Shown: positions 28,701 through 35,639, numbered from the stretch's first letter. The stretch: DNA of 45,301 bases from an uncultured Clostridia bacterium (GCA_947630745.1 CANRIT010000011.1:1-45301), one strand, 5' to 3'. Made by a program: numbers and translations. The notes: generated by a model not told the origin, from the letters alone.

Positions 28701-31700
28701 CGGCGACTTAACAATTTCGCTTGGCAATGACTTTTCAGTTGCACATTTTGGTGGCATTGTGTCACAAATTAACGGCGACATTACTTCATCATCGCAAATT
28801 ACAATATTGTCAACCGCATCAACAGCAGTTCAAATAACCAACAACATCACATTTGGCGGGGTTGCAGCAGATTTGCTACAAGGCAATATAACAGTTGAAA
28901 ACCTTGCAATTTGCAAAGGCGCGGATGCGGTGCAATTTAATGTGACGGTTAAGGGCGATGACTACGCTACTCAATCGGGCGATAACAGCCTGCAATCTGG
29001 CATGGGCGGATTTATTGGTAGACAAATAGGCAGCTCTGCCGCTACAATAAAAATTAAAGAAACCATACAGCAAGAAGGCGAATCAAGCGACATAAACTTC
29101 AACATATCCATTTCTTCACACTATGCGGACAACAACCACTACGGCAAAGACAACCTTGGTGGCTTGGTGGGCTACACTGAAGGCGGCAGATTAACAACCA
29201 ATTTAACAAGCGAAAATACAAAAATAGAACTTACTGGCAGCAAAAATGTCGGCGGCTTGTTTGGTTTGGCAACCGCACTTCCACCATCAGCAATCACGGG
29301 TGTGGAAGATGTTAAAAACGAATACGCACAGCACTACAATGCGCTTAAAGGCATAACAATCAACATCAACGGCTTGCCAAACATAAGAGGCGAGGCGGTA
29401 GAATCAACCCAAGGCAATGTTGGTGGCTTAATTGGTTTGTACACTGGCGCAACTTTGGTAGCAACAAGCAAGGACGAAGATAAAAACGAAATAATTCAAA
29501 CCCTCACAAGCGCGGCCACAATAAAATATCAAAAATCTGGCAGTGACGGCGAAAAATATGCAAACAACATTGGTGGCGTAATAGGTAAGGTTACAAGCGC
29601 AACCGCAATTAAAAATTTAACATTTGCGGGCAGCATATCTTACTTTGGCATCGGCGACCCATCCAACGTTTATTCATACACTCAGCACAGCACACAAGGC
29701 AGCGACCCAGCAATGTTTAGGGCAAACAATGTGGGCGGCGTAATAGGCAGCATCAATTTCGAGCCAAAAGACGAAAACAAAGCGCAAGCAATAAATCTTG
29801 TCAACTCATCCAGCAGCACATACGGCTATCAAAACGTAGGCGGCGTGGTTGGCTATGCGGAAAATGTTCACCTATTCAATCAAGCGGACAGCGATAAAGC
29901 AACAATCAATAATGCAAAAGCAGTTTATGGCGTAATAAATGTTGGCGGCGTAATTGGTGTGGCAAACAACTGCACAGTTGGCGCAGAAGAAACAGACGAA
30001 ACAGACAGCGCAACCAAAACAGGTTTAACCACCACCGGCTCAGTTTACGGCAACTACAATGTGGGCGGTTTGGTCGGCTTTGCGCTTATAACAGTTAAGG
30101 ACGACACAACAACAGCCACTGCAACAACAACCATTGCCAACAACACAATTGGCGCAGACGGCGATAAAGGTACAATTGAAGTAAAAGGCGTGGCATATTA
30201 TGTTCAATCAAGCACAATAGGCGCGCAAGGCGGCACGGCAAGAACTTACGGCAACTACTACCTTCCATCCAATGTGGGCGGGCTGGTTGGCTTTGCACAC
30301 TCATCCGCGCTTAGCAACAACACCATATACGCGCAAGTATCTTCATCCAACGAAGGTCAATCCAGCGGCAGCGGCAACGGCATGGTTATAAGCACGGTAA
30401 GCAACCTTATGGGCGATGTTGGCGAATCAATCAACAGCCAGTACATCAACCCAGACAACAACGAGGGCGGCGTATTCTTCAATGCGGAAATCACCGACAC
30501 CGACCCGCAAATACTAAGTGAACATCGCGTTAAGTTCACCCAAATCCACTCAGGCTTTGGCGGACTTGCTGGCGGCGCAAACAACATAACAAGCCAGAAC
30601 AACACCTTGCACAATCTGCAAGTAAACGCACAACTTGGCGTTAATGTTGGCACAATATTTGGCTATTTGGATGCCAAGGCTGGCGATGGTCAAAGCGCAA
30701 CAATTGGGGATTTGGTAAATTCAATCAAAATCCAAAATTCAGAGGCAATCAACATTGATGGTGGCTACTTTATTGGCGGCGTAATTGGTAATGTAAAAGC
30801 ATCAAGCTGGGTTGAATTTAGCAGTGCGGACATCACAAGTTGGGGGAGCATAACAATCAACTTGCAAACGAAAAATTCTGGCATGTATGTTGGCAGTTTG
30901 TTTGGCAAGTTTGAAACTAGCGGTATTGAAGGGGAAAATGGCGACACATTTACCATAGCATCAAACGGCAATGTGACAATAAAAATCAACACTGGCAATT
31001 CTTACTACATGGGCGGCTTGGTTGGTCAGTACTATGTTCCAGCAGGTACAAAATCTGCCACATTCACTGGCGATGTAAGCGGATTAAGCAGCATAATTAC
31101 ACCTGACGACATAAATTCAATCACAGAATTTGGTGGCTTTATTGGCATGCTTAAAGTTGAAAAAAATACTGGCAATTCTAACCAAAAATATAAAGACGTA
31201 ACAGTTACAACTGCAGATGGCGGCAAACAACCATACGCCTTTACAATCAACACCATAGAAAACGGCAACTATTTTGACGGTCCAAGCACATTCAGCGCAC
31301 AAGAGCAAGGCAACGATATAAGCCTTATTGCGCAAGCCACTTATGTAAACCAAGATAACTTTACAATTTGCCCAACAACAGATAACACTTGGTATGCAGC
31401 ATACAAAAACAATCCATTGCGCACACAATCAACTGGCTGGGCTAAAGAATATACAATGTTCAAAAACATGCAGCGCAACATTCCAGCAAGCGAAAATAAG
31501 GCGGACTGGGATGCAATCTGCCCAGTGTATGATGCAGCAAACATCACCTATGTTGCAACTCAAGCCAACTCAGGTTATACTTTAAATTACAACACTAGCC
31601 ATACAAAATTTTCAAGAGGCGACTACAACGACACGAGTATGTACGACAAATATGGTGATAGTTATATAATTTGTACAATCTATGAGCCAGTAGAAGGAAA

Positions 31701-34494
31701 TGCAATGTTGTATTCAAAAATAGGCGTTGCGCAACCTTACTATAATGAAAATGGCGATTACGCTACACCTAAGTCGATAGATGGTCACAAAGAGTGGTGG
31801 AAATGGTTAGGTGTGCCATTTGGTTTCAGTGCCCCTAGTAGATTATGGTATTTGGACTTTAGTGATAGAAGTGAAAAAACAAGTAAAGTTTTAACACTTG
31901 ATGAGATTTTAGATACAAGTGACAAGAACAATTATCGTGTAGTTGATAGAAATGAGACAAAGTCGTTCCAAGGCACAAGAGAGAGTGGGGAAAGCCAGAG
32001 TGATTTAAGTGCTCGCGCATTTGCGTATAAAGTTCCACAGTATCATCAATTTACACTAGATGAAGAAGATGCTAAAGAAACATGGTTCCAATTTGTTTAT
32101 CTATACGAAAGTGCAGAGTTGGGCGGCACCGATCATAGACCTGAAAGCGGTAGTATATTTAATGTAACTGGTATAACAACAGATAATGTAGATAGAGCGA
32201 TATATCCAAAAGAAAGTGGATTAAAATATTGGCGAATATTGGGTGCCGTAATTGAAATTCTTGGAACGATAGCCGTTGGCGGTATCGGAGGAGCAATAAG
32301 CAAGGCGGCAGGCAAAATTGTAGCTAAAACTTTTATTAAAAGAGCCGCTGTAGCCCTGGTAAAAGGTATAGCAACAGCAGCCTTTGCAGGAGCTCTAAAA
32401 CTTGGTAGTATGGCGTTTGATCAATTTGCAAGCATACAAAAGCAGGCAGCTGTTTATTCATCCGTTCAAGACCAAACCATAGGTTTCTTAGGGGAAAGTT
32501 ATCAAAGGCAAGTTCTTTATAGAAATGGCATAATGGATGATAATATCGATTCGACTTGGACAAACGAAGACGGCGTACTTTATGCTTATGTTGGCACTGT
32601 TCGTCCATCGGATTACTACAAAAATAAATATTTCGTGTATTATGTTGAAAATGCTGACATAACAGAAAATGCCACAGACTTTAAAACAGAAACTGTAGGC
32701 GATTTAGAAGTTGGCAAAAAAGTCACAAACGGAACATTTAAAGGCGCATATGAATGCACTTATAATGAGCATAAGGCTTATTGCTATGATTATTTCGCAT
32801 ATCACAACAACAGCTACTATATTGTAATGGATGCACTTGCCGGAAATCTAAGATACATCCCAGACCAACCTTACTTTGACTTTAATGAAAATTCAGCAAA
32901 TCAACCTAACTTGGATTATATTCAAAATAATGGTCTAATTTATGTCCGTGGCACTTTCAAGGATGGTTCTTACACCATGCAAGAAACAAATACATGGAAT
33001 AACCACTGGTATGGCAGCAACAATGAAGATGCTAAACGCAAAACAAAAGACGATGACGGAAATGAAACAACTTTAAGTTGGCAGAGTGGTAATGGTCAAT
33101 TTGCAGTATCACAACCATTAGAATATGTTGCTGTACATACAGGTAATATTGATGGCAGTTATATTAGCAATTCAAATAATAGAGATAATGACTTTTACAA
33201 AGACGGCGAAACAATCAAAGAATATTCTAAAGATGGCGATCTTTCAAAAGTTTACTATAATGGTTATGGATATATGAATGGCATTTATTATACAGCTAGG
33301 GTAAAAGCAATTCAAAGTATGGATGCGAATGGTGATATAAAAGATATCCCAGCAAAAATTGGTAAATTCACTTACAATGGCACAGACGAACCAGAAGGAA
33401 CACTAAATGTAGACTATATCAAAGTAAACATCAAAACAACATCAGATGGTTCAACAAGTTACGAACCAGGATACTATATATTTGATAGTGTTGTTGACAG
33501 TGCGGATAATATTAATATTTACAAACTGAACGACTCATTAGATCAACAAGCACAAGAACTTTATGTAAACATGTATCCAGATTCGTTTGTAAATCCATAC
33601 AAAGAGAGCACAACAAATACAAAAGATACAGATTATTATTACATTCTAAAAGAAGCAGTAGGTGATTTCAATGGTATAACTTATGCTCCAACTTACTTCT
33701 ACTTTGATGGCGGTTATGAGACCAACAGCGACGGCTTAGTATTTACTGAACTTCAAAGTACATTTACCTATTCGTATACAGAAGATGGAAAAACTAAAAC
33801 AGTAGAAGTTGACTTATACGACAGCAAGGAAAACTTACAGAAGGCAACAGACGATTTAAAATTAAGTGAGGATGATGATACCATTGATGGTATAAGTAAA
33901 ATCTTTATGCTAACCATTTATAATGGGGAAACTCCAGTTACAGTAACATACAAAAAGTTTATAGATAATTACGAAAACATTTATAGTGGGGATGATTATT
34001 ATATATTGCCAATAGATTTAAATCGTAGCGATATTGGTGGCATGGATATTTATAAAGTAAAAAACAACTATATAATTGACAAAAATAATCATATATGTGA
34101 GTTAGATAGCAATTATATGGTTTATCAGACTACAGGGGATAATGATTCTAATGCATATCTAAATGGTATGATATGTTACACTAAATTACAAATTCCTAAT
34201 GCTGGTGGCTCTACAAATTCTTGGAACTTTAACAAATATTGTGTAGATGCAGAGAAGGGTATATATGCTAGGTATTCTTATGCTAATTTAAATTCAGGTA
34301 CAGAATTTAGAACTGGCGATAATAAAACATATCTCTTATATAACAACGGTTTCAATCGCCCTAACGGTGGCGGAACAACTTACTTTGTAGAAGGAGTACG
34401 CGTAATCCTTGGTGGTGGCGGAGAATATCAAAACTTATATGAAGGTAATAATTTAGACCCAGGAAATGATATCGGTTCTATAACTTGCGAATAA
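13702..34494 (+). CDS. Giant predicted lipoprotein with GLUG-type repeats, 6,930 aa
   Basis: One uninterrupted frame of 6,930 codons starts at an ATG with GAGGGG upstream. Residues 1-26 are a lipoprotein signal ending LLTGC (Cys26), so the chain should be anchored outside the membrane. Residues 30-1100 look like beta-sandwich/Ig-like modules. From about 1103 to 5830 the chain is dominated by G-G-h-h-G segments (LGGIIG, FGGLVGVNDG, GGFVGVNNGRI), the GLUG motif of predicted right-handed beta-helices. Several blocks open with a NAxxF-like start: ISSAQDF (about 1105), YNEDQF (2684), IIRDTNDF (3169), ISNAEEF (3744). Residues about 1990-2680 return to Ig-like sequence. A Gly/Ala-rich hydrophobic stretch lies at about 6174-6235, then a Tyr-rich tail. 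No LPxTG is present. The mass is roughly 750 kDa. Its role is unknown; a surface stalk, adhesin or matrix component would fit. A terminator follows the stop. Confidence 0.9.
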   Translation: MSKFKKICLVFVSVVMFAMCGLLTGCGDKYKKLSWEIFYSFTEGENWQKVEGNNLELFFGNDTDIKPDENGNLNTTMYLQVKVNGVKAKNLGQIVLTNLSNGGFSGSDAIHSGTIINSGSYITIPLNISKDEHIDTKLSFRELNSGKSTTIGYSVSPTLTGMEMNLGNLIAVAKGGSATLNDLNAIKYIPAGSTMRGAKFSFDSSTNQVGYYVLNEDGTTSFKADNNTDTSAISVSEDGKTISVNDNYNLTSTNYVIRLTATSDFNPDITCPVDVYVVEEQRFEPTLNFKDGGSVSDSFTLYPASDFKAVDLVLPQAQNNSLYYQGEGVQTANPNVKAKYNLNVYLSSMNGRKYNLDAPDFEDGIKISLVDNAYHVEAKTGANLNQITFKYELSGFTNAADLYTPSVTRSIDIAYLPSAIKTDLLDENTDTPEIDTTIYNIQNQISAYFSFVQQNTIIRQLELIDSDRVFSFNGQQSTESTTISINQRVDIKFNSNVNEGSFVVRAVCVPDYFANRQVERQYISLTINVKRVVTASQVTAYAGDKTTSWGDQKLDNALNLNSGINSAYLKVYYDINASQQFDNTSVQLTSSNPNIKFLDGGYAVETINLSKLSEDSRGTEDGYNYILYKMDFDLSNADNLSTSNISVIVGNAENLDARFVVRKVLPTTGEIDITTQRANDFNNLRLSDQAFDSAPEIDGKQTVNYAVAITNNVSDFELVDSNGQNTGIKQIKIVPHAVESSQYFSNNALTEITPADEYRTGTNFSFRATGDNAQTQLLDIYVKHYVIENGIIVLKEDYIIGQFACFVPIKNIKIDPTLDLNNLRIAYVEGFENAGKLDIKFSANEANATKQIYFKTQDGRVAVDNINNLAVYYMDGERLVSSQADLIEDVLSLNIATDLNDKFSKTATITLKNSIAAERVNLTLVPTRLNNYNVTSGKNVGVKIVGFEKSANLTISADGLKNDNLYKSFINGAQNITFDVSAVVSWNNFNANNFTKGDLGYELLQYEQDSEGNIRFDVDGKPQLKQADLSTINLSDFEFEKQTSSSVLIGKATFTANYRGQTTGGGIFKLKVYTLDSFNSATEQYDVYDEFVITIGDGSLQNRFTISSAQDFAKINNALNANYSLTSDIELTNEFVPIGIKDGKVETFTGSLDGTNKITLPNGEILTAQHSITYALNLANAHSVSYNFGSQNVTKDVAGLFAIIGSNQSNLPNVSNLDVFVRMSNQLQSSNNNAAVGFIAGVNFGSIKQVNVNLLGDVNLNNADELNSHTISFGGYVGINYGRIDVKNAIVKSDREIIISSNFSTNNIGFIAGENSNGTSSILGDFSLDRLNEMQLNVNVLAKVQKSGSSQATFNVGAVVGNAQAGEIKNLLVGGKITIENSSNSYLGGIIGTSTNMQINDCATLGLTLISNSSEGVVAGIIAASTGNNSITRAKVISTVEQDTLSVLSASGEGVKVAGILVQTNASTNDTITYTSVETISNADGYHLQGKTVAGLAYGNSVSATGCFVNVDIEGETIYLITGSNVSNSEQHCYFLGKADGEIAKKQENGAIDSGKNYALVIKDDLKLYSAYTDEEYNFAVANEQEDFYEEISKTEIEHNGQGAGSDTTYFRKDDFGKFAVLSREEELSDSETYYKLPDKWAENIKSYVDSEGTLHADEFTRFDESNKYYYVNPQTLASEILSDVVENGTIKQDYISIWSIGNLNQISINGLVVDLPYLLYNSNPLAIERLQTMGISSINGQEHVEKIYSNKINDIHTTIINYHTTGNTTGDNQLDIVNSNTYNILKSDNQSGLITLTRVPTNTPISFKIIEGGDFAQIIDGTKIRFTGVSRNLPIRLRIYSQFDETMYEDAIFFTQYGVTDVNLSSTNNAVYSIDGETQKEFVANLYFSNENKNAQGQEIAIDTINTKSIYDFLSVSDNLTQIGNYLTFEFVDLNKAELINFGTSAQTLTFTATPNASKLSAVNFNRTSARYQLRILFNAQEYYRQNVGTSYFEGVRQIELYSTYITFNVIQSASSVEVGSSNSTISIGTTAKIQASLSTTWLGTAEQSTNVDYILSGNRIILNEENKDSLFIDFELVSADIEGKIGFNQIKTFANINTIPEWFKDGIFISYVKDDDRLIYSINLTVFDDFNYRRITTDVTIKITIRAKSNENLALGVVNLTIQPEQLKQNNIYMENYNITRSQPTGDFDGTIDINVSSAETTYIEPGTAGGLMVIRLEPSWACVDYSHIDLISGYIRTNQTQSGRAYITFEQMVYDRATGRYRTYVNSNNITDTVDDNGNTGIIGKHLYPISERVVDENGNVTHIYTGTIYVRMYLTLLVGINEPISVTLDLGDGVTQVKKLSTSFVPGVVPSFESEPHISVGQRDENNNLVENVTIDEETYKYQSYLIEKNSYNNIISLKMYGYQYNGRPSITFKKLNPLGNYSYNLDEEASKIGYQFITDFNNPPVQDPVDGSYTIRIRLNVGDIDYPFIMQTSLYLSVDGVSKLQNSSLIFHPTDYILTDLNVENLNSNALIGTDNIGGSSRGAITLSLNSSKEIVFKFATTSDNLEQDTLYQKLLNEIAEKYSTAQDLPAIANMFQVYLNGSWRDLLAVLADASYNNLRTFNVSTESDSGNLVLSAKTPGRVNFRFNLDYYYAENEQTGTYELHIGNLNTNAINFSRSVIFTLVVNDNATEETPDAIYNEDQFLQMNDGGNYILMADLHFDNYRPQTRNVASFDGNNHTITINSFVEDATLNNYGLFGTFDYHTDGNEQVKSTLKNVIVIYNNTELNLQNNQAVTTAEGVVFGGLVGSLGAGGIVYNCDVFNFNTDNRYVNNVTINMPEQSNARLTFGGLVGVNDGIITNSRVGYNEYLIIRENSRGIVSATSNPTNNLTFVLGNSEQIQFTGIAGGFVGVNNGRISSSFVANTNLYNYSGSSDGNLSYGSDESLTAGFVASNNGEISYSYVKSNESTLQNNSDYSRGTTIENRSNGNVAGFVHKNAGEISNSFANVEVKSDSTFIAGFVYNNTGYIHECYAASTLNGGVSTSDDPYTQNSNAAQPFVGIARNGELLSNGTMENVYYYNPNGNLQQKKEGNKPTAQGLNSESIRKSEFLHGFVFVLGNNSISERNQGVWAYYKYNSNNTRILPELNTANNVAHSYRYFVSTDENTSVLHDALGFEAGSENNPYIIRDTNDFNTIFVGSDSEPQSSFTGHVRFINDIDFNGDILKTNINYTLGSVDAVTSLEGNGMSINNVHLSTGVSGANVDEVGLFANITNSYIKNLNIRLDGSPTVGTTQYLGGLAGKIDSSVIINVNMDSSSVVLEGYNFVGGVAGIITGKSLIYGVTSNISILTRARGGQNAGMYYSQSAYSQMNKTEPYADYLSKLSYAGGIAGVIDVEKYGREKYNMSYVTVSDVNSITADYAGGIAGYFGGGLGGSKEGVTNKIQAQKLKFYTKTQNTDGVISGSVIHGYHTAGGIFAVSTANIEAAQVTSIESEFDADNDYNQFKIDQAFDEYITALDEGQEKALDMTKAGNLKLINGGLYSGGLVGIALGADISSSYAKAGFDLTDDTITNNLVLGGLVGATFAAETNYSYAIPYLNLVDTLQRNLTIGGLIGKIIDVEDVGNATTFEAELSNYIKNVFEKSADDSRKTVAQYTFSTLIKDQSKNLTNAKVNYFANGLNGLDNSKLNLFVGQNKTIEVVASETDAAIQVKDLVDLYKNDVSQVTFDLIFRPFRTTGYWSLTWERYFPLLLEKSTPDGETISNAEEFKKLVSNPNGDYRITDDITITGPLGSDPNYILDIIFTGSLTSEKSDHSTAVITITGLKPSRMYSAGFFKQTVNADFSNIIFNWAPTQVDSSDATKTASVQVQNRIGVFGGVSATDTGSSFDTIQVKSERSNQIGTILYAQNSNTIGGFGGIVGNATNTKFANCSFAGQVEANVGALDASEANIGGIAANAQTNINSISDSGDNQALSTAVAVSGCRVGNNTRFNLNCNSTTNVGLMFGYTNDADISSSNVANREEYINDQNNQIFKPEINITRSTNNIHAGGFVGYTDHQNSESNSKIDGVDILANINLTDSPSFISGQISSISIGGVAGNAKGAINNVSSDVNITLTNTTINTANLAGAVAFSRGVEIVDSAFTGEITANNQSIDNKQNSITNIVAAGVVAYTDSNSYSTLDTVFAYPIIDAGTSNTTSILMAGLVANATDTTIKYAMSAGRLMIDACSKDIGATGLKVGGAVAHSNNSLTIGDSIVITTILTDGVENKIIENMQNVHALFGDVDANSVKVQTENTTGWLAYSSDFALVNENKDQLTTDANDDGIYNLEARKITTSDWLEDRQIWSHPADGMPYLTQLASKLQLLGMLSGNAYSSNAKATQFNPRLFSELINGDDYNYYILGNNATISAGNGALNGVLLGNGLHQISTAGITSAEGQGDISYYGLIPTVNKHSAISNVHLNLTTPLNINSLLDGGVVGLLVGNNMGVVSNCSLSGVGVEINSSASLAGLVGNNNGLMAYCYSNIEIISLNAPAYAGLANLNNGKMYSNYFTGYINNDKTVDGSNPVYGIVSGYNQNSYMYNNYMAGVIVNVTSNSFGIANSAEGVEDCGSNNFVDRYANAESNIEESKNIFKYVNTSKLMCADSMGDNWHTILTANRTDTGSATYSVNTASASFGYNYGYPVVKFNKVEYIGSKESLDITKYHLYTGNGENRTSESDLTKRANSILTDQNIYKDAYKIPHYGVLMSINALANLNKNFVFIYNLDGKISDSELLNITAAGGNDNPIKQTQSEGQTDVFFTGVVVSNKNYGLSTEASEITISNFAGTGLFTNIKDSYFGNIKFSGRFNIDQGGVLGGNVQAVKDADANNVYVENLTYEKYNGQDMQINGIGDTAALFGTINAKANVKINNIVVDTDNNVVISSNKPQAAEGQKDDATTAYAGFVAGKNNGAIVFENTINLRVTFGENNYAGGLVGLNNGNITLSESQSSTKNTLTINQQTNTDIEYLGGIIGITTAGGIADGDLTISLGNDFSVAHFGGIVSQINGDITSSSQITILSTASTAVQITNNITFGGVAADLLQGNITVENLAICKGADAVQFNVTVKGDDYATQSGDNSLQSGMGGFIGRQIGSSAATIKIKETIQQEGESSDINFNISISSHYADNNHYGKDNLGGLVGYTEGGRLTTNLTSENTKIELTGSKNVGGLFGLATALPPSAITGVEDVKNEYAQHYNALKGITININGLPNIRGEAVESTQGNVGGLIGLYTGATLVATSKDEDKNEIIQTLTSAATIKYQKSGSDGEKYANNIGGVIGKVTSATAIKNLTFAGSISYFGIGDPSNVYSYTQHSTQGSDPAMFRANNVGGVIGSINFEPKDENKAQAINLVNSSSSTYGYQNVGGVVGYAENVHLFNQADSDKATINNAKAVYGVINVGGVIGVANNCTVGAEETDETDSATKTGLTTTGSVYGNYNVGGLVGFALITVKDDTTTATATTTIANNTIGADGDKGTIEVKGVAYYVQSSTIGAQGGTARTYGNYYLPSNVGGLVGFAHSSALSNNTIYAQVSSSNEGQSSGSGNGMVISTVSNLMGDVGESINSQYINPDNNEGGVFFNAEITDTDPQILSEHRVKFTQIHSGFGGLAGGANNITSQNNTLHNLQVNAQLGVNVGTIFGYLDAKAGDGQSATIGDLVNSIKIQNSEAINIDGGYFIGGVIGNVKASSWVEFSSADITSWGSITINLQTKNSGMYVGSLFGKFETSGIEGENGDTFTIASNGNVTIKINTGNSYYMGGLVGQYYVPAGTKSATFTGDVSGLSSIITPDDINSITEFGGFIGMLKVEKNTGNSNQKYKDVTVTTADGGKQPYAFTINTIENGNYFDGPSTFSAQEQGNDISLIAQATYVNQDNFTICPTTDNTWYAAYKNNPLRTQSTGWAKEYTMFKNMQRNIPASENKADWDAICPVYDAANITYVATQANSGYTLNYNTSHTKFSRGDYNDTSMYDKYGDSYIICTIYEPVEGNAMLYSKIGVAQPYYNENGDYATPKSIDGHKEWWKWLGVPFGFSAPSRLWYLDFSDRSEKTSKVLTLDEILDTSDKNNYRVVDRNETKSFQGTRESGESQSDLSARAFAYKVPQYHQFTLDEEDAKETWFQFVYLYESAELGGTDHRPESGSIFNVTGITTDNVDRAIYPKESGLKYWRILGAVIEILGTIAVGGIGGAISKAAGKIVAKTFIKRAAVALVKGIATAAFAGALKLGSMAFDQFASIQKQAAVYSSVQDQTIGFLGESYQRQVLYRNGIMDDNIDSTWTNEDGVLYAYVGTVRPSDYYKNKYFVYYVENADITENATDFKTETVGDLEVGKKVTNGTFKGAYECTYNEHKAYCYDYFAYHNNSYYIVMDALAGNLRYIPDQPYFDFNENSANQPNLDYIQNNGLIYVRGTFKDGSYTMQETNTWNNHWYGSNNEDAKRKTKDDDGNETTLSWQSGNGQFAVSQPLEYVAVHTGNIDGSYISNSNNRDNDFYKDGETIKEYSKDGDLSKVYYNGYGYMNGIYYTARVKAIQSMDANGDIKDIPAKIGKFTYNGTDEPEGTLNVDYIKVNIKTTSDGSTSYEPGYYIFDSVVDSADNINIYKLNDSLDQQAQELYVNMYPDSFVNPYKESTTNTKDTDYYYILKEAVGDFNGITYAPTYFYFDGGYETNSDGLVFTELQSTFTYSYTEDGKTKTVEVDLYDSKENLQKATDDLKLSEDDDTIDGISKIFMLTIYNGETPVTVTYKKFIDNYENIYSGDDYYILPIDLNRSDIGGMDIYKVKNNYIIDKNNHICELDSNYMVYQTTGDNDSNAYLNGMICYTKLQIPNAGGSTNSWNFNKYCVDAEKGIYARYSYANLNSGTEFRTGDNKTYLLYNNGFNRPNGGGTTYFVEGVRVILGGGGEYQNLYEGNNLDPGNDIGSITCE
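17008..31200 (+). repeat. Array of degenerate GLUG-type protein repeats
   Basis: Within the giant frame, dozens of segments of about 25-60 residues carry a core such as GGLVGxxxGxI followed by a short strand and SxV or NC. They diverge strongly, and no long identical nucleotide repeats are apparent, so the array is old or under diversifying change instead of recently amplified. A block at about 19,650-21,700 has few of these motifs and interrupts the array. Confidence 0.75.
31600..34494 (+). other. AT-richer C-terminal segment of the giant gene
   Basis: From about 31,600 codon choice shifts by eye towards GAT, AAT, TAT, AGA and GGT, whereas upstream GAC, AAC, CGC and GGC dominate. The protein also changes character: GLUG motifs end, a hydrophobic Gly/Ala helix region appears (about 32,221-32,400), and Tyr-rich segments such as YYKNKYFVYY follow. 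The convergent lipoprotein gene has similar composition. This suggests a separately acquired C-terminal module. Confidence 0.55.
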
Positions 34495-34496
34495 AC

Positions 34497-34522
34497 AAAA
34501 AACCAACATTTGTTGGTTTTTT
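34497..34522. terminator. Bidirectional terminator after the giant gene
   Basis: AAAAAACCAACA (34497-34508) pairs with TGTTGGTTTTTT (34511-34522), with A and T runs on either side. It lies directly between the convergent stop codons of the giant gene and the 369-aa lipoprotein. Confidence 0.92.
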
Positions 34523-34529
34523 TGTTTAA

Positions 34530-35639
34530 TTATTTTGTGGTTGTAAAAGAATTGTAATAATCTAGGAATGCCCTAGGATATTTCACCCTTTGCCCATATC
34601 CAAATGAAATTATATTTTCAGCGGATGCTTTATATTTGTCAACATCACAATTAGAAGAACTTGGTTTTGTAATATATATTGCATTATTATCATATATACA
34701 TGGTTTTGCCAATTTTCTATAAGTTAATTCCGCAAATGCTATTTGTTGTTTTTTGTATGTATCACCAGTGGAATTCCTAATCGCAACGCAATATTTAGTT
34801 TCAGTATCTGCATAATAAACATCAACTTCCATTGCATAATATTTATTATAATTCATACCTTCATCTGTTATAAAATCTTTTTTCATTGTGTCATATGAAG
34901 ATTTTGCAATATTAACCTCGGTTAAGATTTCTGGTTTTTTTTGAATATCTAGTTCTTGAATAAATAGCAAGCCCTGTAAGAAACCACCTTCGCACAGATA
35001 TAAATAGTCTTCAGATTCTTTGTCAGTCAATTTATATTTTAAAACATAATTTGTGTAATAATTCCCATAAGTTGAACTGGATAGATTTTCTGCCTTAACT
35101 GATACATACAAATTGTTTAAATCATCTGCATACATGTAACTGCTTGCAAAAGCATTTAATGTTCCGTTTAAATATGCATCAACATTTTTGCCTTTTTCTC
35201 TTAAAAATTTGTATGGGACAGGCAACATATAATTATCAATAAAATAGTTGTTGTCCGAAACTTGGTCTGCTAAACCTAAATAATATTCATCAGTCATTAA
35301 TTTATCAACAATGCTGCAATGTAAATCTGTTTTATCCGTTTTTCCATCACTTGGGTTTGATGGGTTTGATGGAGTGGAAGGATTGGATGGGGTGGATGGG
35401 TTTGTTGTTCCGTTGCTTGTTTGGGTTTGATTTGTTTCAGCAGTTGGCTTGCAACCAGTTGAAACAACCGCAATGCCAAGTGGGGCAAGCGACAGCGCAC
35501 TTGCAAGCGCAAACGATGCCACCCGTTTGCTAATTTTGTTGTTGCCAGAAATTTTAACTTTGTTTAACAATTCCCTTGTTTTTTCAGTTAATGTATATTC
35601 CGCCTTGGATAATTTTTCTTTAAGTTTTTGTAACAACAT
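34530..35639 (-). CDS. Predicted lipoprotein, 369 aa, unknown function
   Basis: The N-terminus is unusual. An amphipathic, Lys-rich stretch of about 38 residues precedes the hydrophobic core, which ends VSTGC (Cys63), so lipidation would come after a long n-region. A low-complexity linker of Asn-Pro-Ser/Thr repeats follows (about 70-98). The rest (100-369) is a Tyr-rich globular domain with no motif I know, for example LPVPYKFLREKG and a final YPRAFLDYYNSF. It is convergent with the giant gene and has a similar AT-rich composition to that gene's tail, so the two may work together at the surface. GGGAGG precedes the ATG, and the promoter is a perfect consensus with a 17-bp spacer. Confidence 0.8.
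   Translation of the reverse strand: MLLQKLKEKLSKAEYTLTEKTRELLNKVKISGNNKISKRVASFALASALSLAPLGIAVVSTGCKPTAETNQTQTSNGTTNPSTPSNPSTPSNPSNPSDGKTDKTDLHCSIVDKLMTDEYYLGLADQVSDNNYFIDNYMLPVPYKFLREKGKNVDAYLNGTLNAFASSYMYADDLNNLYVSVKAENLSSSTYGNYYTNYVLKYKLTDKESEDYLYLCEGGFLQGLLFIQELDIQKKPEILTEVNIAKSSYDTMKKDFITDEGMNYNKYYAMEVDVYYADTETKYCVAIRNSTGDTYKKQQIAFAELTYRKLAKPCIYDNNAIYITKPSSSNCDVDKYKASAENIISFGYGQRVKYPRAFLDYYNSFTTTK
35352..35403 (-). repeat. In-frame simple repeat encoding the Pro-Ser linker
   Basis: The plus strand shows repeated GGGTTTGAT-like and GGATTGGAT-like 9-mers, which encode NPSTPSNPS-type repeats on the minus strand. Units are multiples of three, so copy number could change without frameshift. 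Confidence 0.75.
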
